The notes under the pieces were generated by a model. That model was not told the DNA's origin. It searched no databases and worked only from the letters and a program-made list of their open reading frames with translations. DNA of 64,000 nt from Marivita sp046592965 (GTDB taxonomy: Bacteria; Pseudomonadota; Alphaproteobacteria; Rhodobacterales; Rhodobacteraceae), in NCBI RefSeq assembly GCF_046592965.1, contig NZ_JBISBV010000003.1:1-64000 (forward strand). Direction: 5' to 3'. Within the stretch, counting starts at the first letter, position 1. Every line of letters begins with the position of its first letter. The translations under genes were made by a program, and so were the position numbers. Shown in pieces: positions 15,336 through 22,383 of this stretch.

Positions 15336-17381
15336 TCAGGCGGTGGTGTCGGCCTGCCAACGGCCTTCGATCAGGTCGCGCACCTTTTGCGCTGTCGCCT
15401 CGGCGGTGATGCCGAACTTTTCGTAAAGCGTTTCGGCAGGTGCGGACGCGCCAAACCCGTGCATCCCGACAAAGCCTGATTTCTCGCGCTTGCCGCGCTC
15501 GCCAAAGAGCCAGCGATCCCAGCCAAAGCGCACACCGGCCTCGATCGCGACGCGGACGGGGCCACCGGGCAATACGCGCTTGCGATACCGCTCTTCCTGC
15601 GCTTCGAACAATTCCCAGCACGGCATGGACACGACACGCGTGCCGATGCCCTCGGCTTGCAGGATGTCACGCGCGGCCATCGCAATCTCGACCTCGGATC
15701 CGGTCGCCATCAGGATCGCCTGACGCTTTCCTTCGGCATCGGCCAGAACATAGGCACCTTGCGCGACTATGTTCTTGGTCTTGTGCTCGGTGCGCACGGT
15801 CGAAAGTCCCTGACGGGTGAGCGACAGCACGGACGGTGTGGACTTCTGCGTCAGTGCGAGTTCCCAGGCCTCGGCTGTCTCGACAGTATCGGCGGGGCGG
15901 AACACCAGCGTGTTCGGCGTCGCGCGGCTGATCGCCAGATGCTCGACCGGCTGGTGCGTCGGGCCATCTTCGCCAAGGCCGATGCTGTCATGGGTCATTA
16001 CAAAGACCGTCGGCACTTTCATCAGCGCGGCCAGACGCATCGCGGGGCGCGCATAGTCGGTGAAGCACATGAACGTGCCGCCATAGGGGCGGATGCCGCC
16101 ATGCAGCGCCATGCCGTTCATCGCCGAGGCCATGCCGTGTTCACGGATGCCCCAGTACATGTAGCGGCCCGCGCGATTGTCGATGTCAAAGACATCCAGA
16201 TCGCCGGTCTTGGTGTTGTTCGACCCCGTCAGGTCAGCCGAGCCGCCGAAAGTTTCCGGCAGGATTGGGTTCACGACTTCCAGCACCATTTCCGAGCTTT
16301 TGCGCGTCGCCACCTTGGGTTTGGTTTCGGTGATCTGCTTTTTCAGCGCCTTGATGGTCGAGGACAGCTTTTTCGGCGCATCGCCTGCCATCGTGCGGGC
16401 GAACTCGGCCTGTTTGGACTCAGAAACGTTGTTCAGCCGCTCTTCCCACGATTGCCGCTCGGACGCGCCGCGCCGGCCAATCTCTTCCCACTCGGCTTTG
16501 GTGTCGGCAGGGACTTCGAACGGGCCGGTGGTCCAGCCCCATTCGGCCTTGGCGGCGGCGTTCTGCTCGGGATCGGTCAGCGCGCCGTGGCCCTTGGACG
16601 TGTCCTGCGCCGCGTGGCCGAGCGCGATATGCGTCTTGCAGGCGATCATCGACGGGCGGTCGTCTTTCTTGGCCGCTGTGATCGCGGCGTCAATCGCGTC
16701 GGGGTCGTGACCGTCAATGTCCTGCACATGCCAGCCTGCGGCTTCGAACCGCGCAACCTGATCGGTGCGGTCCGACAGCTCGACAGTGCCGTCGATCGTG
16801 ATGTCGTTGTTGTCCCAGAACAGTATCAGTTTCGACAGTTTCTGGCGACCGGCGATGCCGATGGCCTCATGGCTGATGCCCTCCATCAGACAGCCGTCGC
16901 CGGCCATGACATAGGTGTGATGATCGACCAGCTTGGCGCCGAACCGTGCGCGCAGGGCTTCTTCGGCCATCGCAAAGCCGACCGAGTTCGCGACGCCCTG
17001 ACCCAGCGGGCCGGTTGTCGTCTCGATGGCTTGCGCCAGAAAGTTCTCGGGATGCCCGGCAGTTTTCGCGCCCCACTGGCGGAAATTCTTGATCTCTTCG
17101 AGCGTGATCTCGGGATCGCCGACAAGGTAAAGCAGCGAGTAAAGAAGCATCGAGCCGTGGCCCGCCGACAGGATGAAGCGGTCGCGATCATGCCAATCCG
17201 GGTGCGCGGCGTCGAATTTCAGATGCTTCTGATAGAGCACGGTCGCCACATCCGCCATGCCGATGGGCATGCCGGAATGGCCGGAATTGGCTTCGGCCAC
17301 GGCATCCAGCGTCAGCGCGCGAATGGCGGCGGCTTTGGACCAGTGGTCAGGGTTTTGCGCTTTGAGAGTGTCGATATCCAC
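15336..17381 (-). CDS. tkt: Transketolase
   Basis: A thiamine diphosphate enzyme that transfers two-carbon units in the pentose phosphate and Calvin pathways. It shows NSGHSGMPIGMADVATVL, GHGSMLLYSLLYL, the TPP motif GDGCLMEGISHEA, and the pyrimidine-domain segment GLGEDGPTHQPVEHL. I place the start at GTG 17381, giving MDIDTLKAQNPDHW and 681 residues, the usual alphaproteobacterial N-terminus, with AAGGA upstream. Longer in-frame starts exist at ATG 17402 and 17456. No second TPP enzyme or gap gene adjoins it. It is divergent from the ZapA locus. Confidence 0.95.
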   Translation of the reverse strand: MDIDTLKAQNPDHWSKAAAIRALTLDAVAEANSGHSGMPIGMADVATVLYQKHLKFDAAHPDWHDRDRFILSAGHGSMLLYSLLYLVGDPEITLEEIKNFRQWGAKTAGHPENFLAQAIETTTGPLGQGVANSVGFAMAEEALRARFGAKLVDHHTYVMAGDGCLMEGISHEAIGIAGRQKLSKLILFWDNNDITIDGTVELSDRTDQVARFEAAGWHVQDIDGHDPDAIDAAITAAKKDDRPSMIACKTHIALGHAAQDTSKGHGALTDPEQNAAAKAEWGWTTGPFEVPADTKAEWEEIGRRGASERQSWEERLNNVSESKQAEFARTMAGDAPKKLSSTIKALKKQITETKPKVATRKSSEMVLEVVNPILPETFGGSADLTGSNNTKTGDLDVFDIDNRAGRYMYWGIREHGMASAMNGMALHGGIRPYGGTFMCFTDYARPAMRLAALMKVPTVFVMTHDSIGLGEDGPTHQPVEHLAISRATPNTLVFRPADTVETAEAWELALTQKSTPSVLSLTRQGLSTVRTEHKTKNIVAQGAYVLADAEGKRQAILMATGSEVEIAMAARDILQAEGIGTRVVSMPCWELFEAQEERYRKRVLPGGPVRVAIEAGVRFGWDRWLFGERGKREKSGFVGMHGFGASAPAETLYEKFGITAEATAQKVRDLIEGRWQADTTA

Positions 17382-17618
17382 GGGCCATGTCGTCCTTGTC
17401 ATAAGGGTGCAGAGGTCATTCAGGCCGTTCCATACCAGTGTTGCGTCAGAGTTCAAGGCGCGGGCCGTGGCATGATGCGCATAGGGGGGCGCATTTTCGC
17501 CAGCAGATTGTTAAACTTTCACGTTAAGAGGACGGAGCGATTCGTTTCGAGCGCACGGAAAAATGTGTCTGGCTACACGCCTTGAGGGCCAGACCGCCAA
17601 CAAACGGGGATCAGGAAA

Positions 17619-18170
17619 ATGACCCAGATCGACGACTTGCAACACCGCATCACAGCGGCGCTGGACAGGGTGACACAGGGCGTGGCCCAGATCGAAGCAC
17701 GTGCCGCCGCCGCTGCGGTTGCACCACCCGCGCCGGAGGGGGGCCCGGACGAGGTGACCCGTCTCGACGAGGTGACCCGTCTCAAAGAGGCGCTGGAGGA
17801 AGAGAAGCTGGCCAACGCGCAGCTTGAAGAGCGTGTGCGTCGCCTGCACGAGACGCACAAACACGAACTCGAGGCCGCGCGGCAGGCCGCGACGCCTGAA
17901 CCGGCCGGACCTCTGGTCGATGTGGCCGCGCTCGATCAGGATTTGCAGCGCTTGCGCAAGGCCAACGAGATGCTGCGCACCACCAATGAGGAACTGCGCG
18001 AAGCGCTGGCCGAAAATGTCGGCGAGCCGCACCTGATCAACAAGGCGATGCTGGCCGAACTGGAAGGGCTGCGCGCCGCCCGCGCGGTCGAGATCGCCGA
18101 GACGCAGGCGGTCTGGGCAGCGCTCACGCCGCTGTTGGAAACGGCTGCACTTGAACAGGAGGCCAACTGA
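17619..18170 (+). CDS. Coiled-coil protein preceding zapA
   Basis: A 183-residue soluble protein, rich in Glu, Ala, Leu and Gln, predicted to be almost wholly coiled coil (residues about 1-30 and 45-150), with a Pro/Ala-rich hinge near 30-45 and the direct repeat RLDEVTRLKE. It is a conserved neighbour of zapA in Rhodobacterales. Its stop overlaps the zapA start by one base, indicating coupled translation, and a role alongside ZapA at the division septum is inferred from that. No enzymatic motif is seen. Confidence 0.8.
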   Translation: MTQIDDLQHRITAALDRVTQGVAQIEARAAAAAVAPPAPEGGPDEVTRLDEVTRLKEALEEEKLANAQLEERVRRLHETHKHELEAARQAATPEPAGPLVDVAALDQDLQRLRKANEMLRTTNEELREALAENVGEPHLINKAMLAELEGLRAARAVEIAETQAVWAALTPLLETAALEQEAN

Positions 18171-18562
18171 TGCCCGAGATCGAAATCAACATCGGCGGTC
18201 GCAGCTTTGACGTCGCCTGTCAGGACGGCGAAGAAAAGTACCTGCTGTCAGCCGCCCGGATGCTAGACACGGAAGCCCAGGTTCTCGCGCAACAGGTCGG
18301 CCGCATCCCCGAGGCGCGCATGCTGCTGATGGCGGGGCTGATGCTGGCCGACAAGACGGCCGGTCTCGAAGACAAGCTGCGCGAGACCGAGGATCGCGCA
18401 TCGGGATATCTCTCGGAACTGCGCAGCCTCAAGGAAGCGCCGCCCCCCGAACCCGAACGGGTCGAGGTGCCGGTCGTGCCCACCGAAGTGACCGAGACCT
18501 TGCAGGAAATCGCGGCGCGGGCCGAAGCCTTGGCGCGAGATGTCGAGGAGAAGGCAGGCTAG
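18170..18562 (+). CDS. zapA: Cell division protein ZapA
   Basis: A 130-residue protein starting MPEIEINIGGRSFDVAC, followed by EEKYLLSAARMLD and the helical ARMLLMAGLMLADK, matching the ZapA fold (N-terminal globular part, long C-terminal coiled coil about 70-125). ZapA bundles FtsZ filaments at midcell. The Glu/Pro-rich linker near residue 88 separates the core from a second helix, making it slightly longer than the roughly 110-residue E. coli protein. It ends at a strong bidirectional terminator shared with grxD. Confidence 0.9.
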   Translation: MPEIEINIGGRSFDVACQDGEEKYLLSAARMLDTEAQVLAQQVGRIPEARMLLMAGLMLADKTAGLEDKLRETEDRASGYLSELRSLKEAPPPEPERVEVPVVPTEVTETLQEIAARAEALARDVEEKAG

Positions 18563-18584
18563 GGTGATCGACCGACTGAAACAG

Positions 18585-18613
18585 AAAACGGCGCCCGCTG
18601 AGGCGCCGTTTTT
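18585..18613. terminator. Bidirectional intrinsic terminator (zapA / grxD)
   Basis: Perfect 9-bp stem AACGGCGCC (18587-18595) and GGCGCCGTT (18602-18610), loop CGCTGA, flanked by A-run and T-run so that it serves both convergent genes. Confidence 0.92.
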
Positions 18614-18633
18614 CGTAATGATCGCGGGACGGC

Positions 18634-18996
18634 TCAGGCGTTCGCTTCGCGGATCTTTTCGGCGGCATCCTTGTCATAGCTGACGCCGTTGTCGGCAAAC
18701 AGTTTGTCCAATTCGCCAGACAGGGTCATCTCGGTGATGATGTCGCACCCGCCGACAAATTCGCCTTTGACATAAAGCTGCGGAATGGTCGGCCAGTCGG
18801 AATAGTCCTTGATCGCCTGACGGATGTTCTCGTCTTCCAGAACGTTCACATCCGCGTAGTCGATCGCCATGTAATTCAGAACTCCAGCCACCCGGCTGGA
18901 GAATCCGCATTGTGGCATCGCCTTGGTGCCCTTCATGAACAGCACGACATCGTTGGATGTGACGGTGTCCTTGATCTGCTGTTTCGCGTCAGTCAT
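18634..18996 (-). CDS. grxD: Monothiol glutaredoxin, Grx4 family
   Basis: ATG 18996 gives MTDAKQQIKDTV and a 120-residue protein. The CGFS active-site motif with Cys30 (MPQCGFSS), WPTIPQLYVKGEF and GGCDIITEM are diagnostic of monothiol CGFS glutaredoxins. These bind a glutathione-ligated [2Fe-2S] cluster, often as a heterodimer with a BolA protein, and hand clusters to client apoproteins. bolA is encoded two genes upstream on the same strand, which supports that partnership. The start overlaps by 8 bases a tiny membrane-protein gene. Confidence 0.95.
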   Translation of the reverse strand: MTDAKQQIKDTVTSNDVVLFMKGTKAMPQCGFSSRVAGVLNYMAIDYADVNVLEDENIRQAIKDYSDWPTIPQLYVKGEFVGGCDIITEMTLSGELDKLFADNGVSYDKDAAEKIREANA

Positions 18997-19135
18997 TGTC
19001 TTTCTCCATCTCTTCGCGGCGGGCCTTATCCCGCCGAATATAGGGCATTGTCGCCCCAAAGGTGATCACCCCGACCAGTGCCAGCGCGGCCAGAACCGGC
19101 CAGCTGTTGTTCAGGAGTGTCAGAACGTCGCCCAA
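18989..19135 (-). CDS. Tiny single-pass membrane protein between bolA and grxD (48 residues)
   Basis: TTG start at 19135 with an SD GGAG inside the end of bolA, stop TGA at 18989-18991. The 48 residues are MGDVLTLLNNSWPVLAALAL, then VGVITFGATMPYIRRDKARR and EEMEKDND: one transmembrane helix (about 11-29) with a charged cytoplasmic tail. It starts 4 bases after the bolA stop and overlaps grxD by 8 bases, so the three genes look translationally coupled. I do not recognise a family. It could anchor or modulate the BolA-glutaredoxin pair, which is speculation. Confidence 0.7.
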   Translation of the reverse strand: MGDVLTLLNNSWPVLAALALVGVITFGATMPYIRRDKARREEMEKDND

Positions 19136-19139
19136 AGGA

Positions 19140-19382
19140 TCACTCCGGCGCCTTGGTGGTCAATGCCAGCGCGTGCAGCTCGCCCTGCGCGCCGTCCATC
19201 TTGCCCTTGAGCGCCGCATAGACCGCGCGCTGCTGTTGCACCCGGTTCTTGCCCTTGAAGCTCTCATCGACAACTTCCGCCGCATAATGGTTTCCGTCGC
19301 CAGCTAGATCGGTGATCGTGATCTGGGCGTTGGGAAACTCTGCGCGGATCAGATCTTCGATTTCCTGCGCTTGTATGGCCAT
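19140..19382 (-). CDS. bolA: BolA-family protein
   Basis: An 80-residue protein with the BolA fold signature: MAIQAQEIEDLIRAEFPNAQ, ITDLAGDGNHYAAEVVDESF and RVQQQRAVYAALKGKM. The conserved His in GNHYAAEVV is a typical [2Fe-2S] ligand position when paired with a CGFS glutaredoxin. It is the first gene of a compact set with the 48-residue membrane protein and grxD. A role in Fe-S cluster trafficking is inferred from family and context. Confidence 0.93.
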   Translation of the reverse strand: MAIQAQEIEDLIRAEFPNAQITITDLAGDGNHYAAEVVDESFKGKNRVQQQRAVYAALKGKMDGAQGELHALALTTKAPE

Positions 19383-19455
19383 TGGGCGACCCTCCGTTAT
19401 TGGTATTCAAAATGCATGTATGCCGCCTCGACATATAGCGCAAGGCGACGCAGTG

Positions 19456-20238
19456 TCAGGCTGTCAGAGACACCCAGACCGGCACGTGATCGGACGGCTT
19501 TTCGCGCCCGCGCACCGCGCTTTCGATCCAGCAATCGGTCAACATGTCTGCACATGAGGGTGTCAGCAGGAAATGGTCGATGCGGATGCCGTTGTTCCGT
19601 TCCCATGCGCCGGCCTGGTAATCCCAGAACGTATAATGCCCAGGACCTTGGGTGCGGGCGCGGAACGCTTCGGTGAAACCAAGGTTGACGATCTCGCGGA
19701 ACGCGGCGCGGGTTTGCGGCAGGAACAGGGCATCATCGACCCATTTCTCCGGCCTCGCGGCGTCCTCGGGTTGCGGGATGACGTTATAGTCTCCTGCCAT
19801 CAGCGCGGGCATTTCGTCTGCCAGCAATTCCTGCGCGCGCGCCTTGAGCCGCTTCATCCAGGCCAGTTTATAGTCGTATTTCGGGCCCGGTGCCGGGTTG
19901 CCATTGGGCAGGTATAGCCCGCACAGCCGCACCGCGTCGCTTTCACCGATCACCGTCGCTTCGATCCAGCGGGCCTGTTCGTCATCTTCGTCGCCGGGCA
20001 GGCCATGCGTGACATCCTCAAGCGGCAGCTTTGACAGGATCGCGACGCCGTTGAATCCCTTTTGCCCGTGTGTCTCTACCGTGTAGCCCAGATCCTCGAT
20101 CGCCTCGCGCGGAAACGCGTCATCCACCGATTTGATCTCTTGCAGCAGCGCCACATCCGGCGCGCTGTCTCTCAGCCAATCCGTCAGGGCGGGCAGGCGG
20201 GCCTTGATCCCGTTGATGTTGAACGTGGCAATTTTCAT
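19456..20238 (-). CDS. xthA: Exodeoxyribonuclease III (AP endonuclease)
   Basis: A 260-residue ExoIII-family nuclease: MKIATFNINGIKARLPAL carries the metal-binding Asn, LLQEIKSVD the catalytic Glu, GLYLPNGNP and GDYNVIPQPEDA the Asn/Asp pair, and KPSDHVPVWVSL the terminal Asp-His. It cleaves 5' to abasic sites in base excision repair. Length is typical. It is read away from the 341-base region that holds the DnaA boxes. An SD-like GGAGG lies upstream. Confidence 0.95.
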   Translation of the reverse strand: MKIATFNINGIKARLPALTDWLRDSAPDVALLQEIKSVDDAFPREAIEDLGYTVETHGQKGFNGVAILSKLPLEDVTHGLPGDEDDEQARWIEATVIGESDAVRLCGLYLPNGNPAPGPKYDYKLAWMKRLKARAQELLADEMPALMAGDYNVIPQPEDAARPEKWVDDALFLPQTRAAFREIVNLGFTEAFRARTQGPGHYTFWDYQAGAWERNNGIRIDHFLLTPSCADMLTDCWIESAVRGREKPSDHVPVWVSLTA

Positions 20239-20579
20239 CGTGAACCTCCCGAACTGTCGTCTCTATCCCAAGTTGCGGCGGCGCACACAAGCCGCGATTG
20301 CCCCGAATCGAGACGCTCTGATGGCCGGTCTTGTCGGGTGAGTCGCGCATGTCGGGGCCGGCAGGATAGCTCTTGGCCACTCCGAGGGCGCGATCGCAAA
20401 TTTATCCACAATTTTCTTGTGTTTGTGGATAACCCAGAGTCCCGCGCATGAAGAACAACCTATGCGAGAGTCTTCATGTGGATAACATTCCAGAGCACAT
20501 CCTTAACAAGAATTAATCTTCTCAAATGCAATTTTTGCGTGCCAGCCTGATGCCATCAACTACGCCACAGGAGGCTCCA
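20239..20579. other. Gene-free AT-rich region with DnaA boxes between xthA and the repeat gene
   Basis: This 341-base divergent intergenic region holds no convincing gene. Its right half (20395-20540) is markedly AT-rich for this genome and holds three perfect DnaA boxes, a TTAA-N6-TTAA pair (20503-20516) and an AT stretch ending near ATTTTTGCG. The SD ACAGGAGG at 20568-20574 belongs to the repeat gene. Confidence 0.75.
20402..20485. promoter_or_regulatory. Cluster of three perfect DnaA boxes
   Basis: TTATCCACA at 20402-20410 (plus strand) and its reverse complement TGTGGATAA at 20424-20432 and 20477-20485. The first two form a 10-bp inverted repeat (TTATCCACAA / TTGTGGATAA) with an 11-base spacer. 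All three match the E. coli consensus exactly. They may control the repeat operon or form a DnaA-binding or titration locus. Canonical origin synteny is absent. Confidence 0.8.
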
Positions 20580-21194
20580 ATGACTGCACTTCGTAAAACA
20601 CTGAATACTGAATTCCTCGTTAAAGATCAGCGCAATATCGCGGATCTCAACGACATCCATTCCGGCGATGCCGTCGAGATGATCATGTCGGCCTCCACAC
20701 CAACCCTGTCCGACATGCGCAGCGGCGATGCTGTCGAAATGATCATGTCCGCCTCCACGCCGACCACCTCCGATGCCCGCACCGGCGACGCTGTCGAGAT
20801 GATCATGTCGGCCTCCACGCCGACCACATCCGATGCCCGCAGCGGCGATGCGGTCGAGATGATCATGTCCGCCTCCACGCCGACCACGTCCGACGCCCGC
20901 ACCGGCGATGCTGTCGAGATGATCATGTCGGCCTCAACGCCGACCACCTCCGACGCGAGCACCGGCGACGCGGTCGAAATGATCATGTCCGCCTCCACGC
21001 CGACCACCTCCGACGCGCGCACCGGCGATGCTGTCGAAATGATCATGTCGGCCTCCACGCCGACCACGTCCGATGCCCGCACAGGCGATGCTGTCGAGAT
21101 GATCATGTCCGCCTCCACGCCGACCACGTCCGACGCGAGCACAGGCGACGCCGTCGAGGCGATCATGTCCGCGTCGCGCCCGACCACGGCATAA
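20580..21194 (+). CDS. Tandem-repeat protein: 25-residue leader plus nine 20-residue repeats
   Basis: ATG 20580 follows a good SD (GGAGG, 20570-20574) and gives 204 residues. Residues 1-25 (MTALRKTLNTEFLVKDQRNI, then ADLND) are non-repetitive. Residues 26-204 are nine head-to-tail units of consensus ARTGDAVEMIMSASTPTTSD; the last is 19 residues with VEAIMSASRP. Variation is confined to positions 1-3 (AR/AS/MR/IH and T/S) and a few others. There is no Cys, Trp, Tyr or signal peptide. The DNA units differ mostly at silent sites, so the peptide repeat is under selection. I recognise no family. A multi-core modified-peptide precursor or a repetitive scaffold are both possible. It is followed 60 bases later by an unknown 352-residue gene. 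Confidence 0.85.
   Translation: MTALRKTLNTEFLVKDQRNIADLNDIHSGDAVEMIMSASTPTLSDMRSGDAVEMIMSASTPTTSDARTGDAVEMIMSASTPTTSDARSGDAVEMIMSASTPTTSDARTGDAVEMIMSASTPTTSDASTGDAVEMIMSASTPTTSDARTGDAVEMIMSASTPTTSDARTGDAVEMIMSASTPTTSDASTGDAVEAIMSASRPTTA
20655..21191 (+). repeat. Nine 60-bp in-frame tandem repeats
   Basis: Units begin every 60 bases at 20655, 20715, 20775, 20835, 20895, 20955, 21015, 21075 and 21135 (the last unit is 57 bases). Every unit holds the palindrome ATGATCAT or, in the last, a one-codon variant. Silent codons alternate: ATG-TCG in units 1, 3, 5, 7 and ATG-TCC in units 2, 4, 6, 8, implying growth by duplication of 120-bp pairs. Confidence 0.95.
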
Positions 21195-21211
21195 CGAGCG
21201 ACAATGACCCG

Positions 21212-21232
21212 GGACGGGGTGGCCGTCCTTTT
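21212..21232 (+). terminator. Attenuator-like hairpin between the repeat gene and its partner
   Basis: GGACGG (21212-21217) pairs with CCGTCC (21223-21228) over a 5-base loop and is followed by TTTT (21229-21232). The short GC stem and weak T-run suggest partial termination, which would give excess repeat-gene transcript over the downstream gene. Confidence 0.5.
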
Positions 21233-21254
21233 GACCCCATCAGGAGGCATGACC

Positions 21255-22313
21255 ATGACAAACGTCATCCAACTCACCCCCCCGTCCCGGATCGATACGC
21301 AAGAGGCGCGTCTCGGCGCGCTTCTGGACTGCTTTGCCCAACATCGCCGCTTTGGCGACGATGTGTTCTGGCTGAAGGAAAACGCCGAAGTCCTGAATAT
21401 TCTGGAATGCACCGGCACCGAACCGGGCCGCGCGGCGCTGGAACCCTACGTTGGCTTTTATCAAAGCGTGGAAAAGCGCATGCGCTTCTTTCCACAGTAT
21501 TATCGCTTTTTCCTCTCCATCTCGCTTGATCTCGAAGACTTGGGGATGGCGGGCACGCAAGCCGAAAAGCTCGTCCGCTGGGCAGATGCGCAAAGTCTGG
21601 CTCAGGCCGAACTCTCCGATCTGCAACGACTCGAGGCGGTCCGCCTGATGGCGCGGCGTGGTGTGACCCCGGCCGGAGACGTTCCCGCACTGGAGCAACG
21701 CGCTCGCAACTTCATGGCGCGCTCGGACACGTTCGCGCTGCCCAACAAGAAGGCCGCCTACGAACTCACTCATATCGTGTTCTACCTCAGCGAATACGGC
21801 CGCCGTGACCCGCAGCTAGACGACGCCGGCAAGCGCAGCCTGCACTTTGCCGGATTGCTCGCCTTTATCGAGCAAAACGCCGATCTGCTCTCGGAAATTT
21901 GCATCGCGATGACCTACGCTCACGAAACACCGCCGCCGATGTGGACCGACTGGCTCAAGCGCGAAACGGCGTTGTTTACCGTCACCGACGGCCCCGAGGT
22001 CAGTGTTCAGGACGACTACCACGAATTTCTGGTGTGCAACTGGCACCAGGCCGCCACCGGCGACGCCGCCTTTGTCAAAGCGTTCACCGATGAGCGGATG
22101 CGCTTTGACCGCAGCGCGGATCGCGCCACCCCGATGCGCGAGATGTCGGAAGCGATGTTCAATCTCGACGAGGCGCGCAGCGGCGACTGGCTGTCGATGC
22201 GCCTGCACATGGAAGACGCGCTGTCACCGCGCGCAATGGACGTGCTGTCGCAAGCCGAGATCTCATCGACCCATTTCGAAGATTTCTTCCACGGATTCGC
22301 CAGAAGCACCTGA
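21255..22313 (+). CDS. Unrecognised helical protein, partner of the repeat gene
   Basis: ATG 21255 has AGGAGG 7 bases upstream, which favours it over ATG 21249; the protein has 352 residues. It is predicted soluble and mostly helical, with no signal peptide or membrane segment. Recognisable segments are RFGDDVFWLKENAEVLNIL near 30, FYQSVEKRMRFFPQYYRFFL near 75, YELTHIVFYLSEYGRRDP near 170 and DDYHEFLVCNWHQAATGD near 255. The 'LTHxxFYxSEYG' motif resembles, from memory only, a motif in uncharacterised bacterial DUF families. No ATP-grasp, radical SAM, LanM or YcaO motif is visible. Linkage to the repeat gene suggests it processes or binds that product. Confidence 0.8.
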   Translation: MTNVIQLTPPSRIDTQEARLGALLDCFAQHRRFGDDVFWLKENAEVLNILECTGTEPGRAALEPYVGFYQSVEKRMRFFPQYYRFFLSISLDLEDLGMAGTQAEKLVRWADAQSLAQAELSDLQRLEAVRLMARRGVTPAGDVPALEQRARNFMARSDTFALPNKKAAYELTHIVFYLSEYGRRDPQLDDAGKRSLHFAGLLAFIEQNADLLSEICIAMTYAHETPPPMWTDWLKRETALFTVTDGPEVSVQDDYHEFLVCNWHQAATGDAAFVKAFTDERMRFDRSADRATPMREMSEAMFNLDEARSGDWLSMRLHMEDALSPRAMDVLSQAEISSTHFEDFFHGFARST

Positions 22314-22321
22314 GCCTCAGG

Positions 22322-22378
22322 CTTCTTTGGGCCGAAAATACCTCGGGGGAGGCGCAAGGCGCCGGGGGCAGAGCCCCC
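22322..22378 (+). repeat. Rhodobacterales-type GC-rich intergenic repeat, copy 2
   Basis: CTTCTTTGGGCC, AAATACCTCGGGGGAGG, then a GGGGGC-AGA-GCCCCC hairpin, lying between the convergent partner gene and erpA. It probably works as a transcription barrier. Confidence 0.8.
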
Positions 22379-22383
22379 ATTCC

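Noticed and set aside
15657..17585. Long open frame antisense to transketolase
   Set aside because: Shadow of tkt.
20120..20380. 86-residue minus-strand frame overlapping the xthA start
   Set aside because: No domain, poor composition, and it overlaps the well-supported xthA N-terminus out of frame.
20402..20485. DnaA-box cluster as the canonical chromosomal origin
   Set aside because: None of the usual alphaproteobacterial origin neighbours (hemE, gidA, parAB, dnaA) is present, so I report only a DnaA-box locus.
20503..20516. TTAA-N6-TTAA as a true CtrA box
   Set aside because: The spacer is 6 rather than the consensus 7 bases; kept only as a remark.
20655..21191. The regular 60-bp array as a CRISPR locus
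   Set aside because: Units are contiguous, in frame and without unique spacers, and no cas gene is near.
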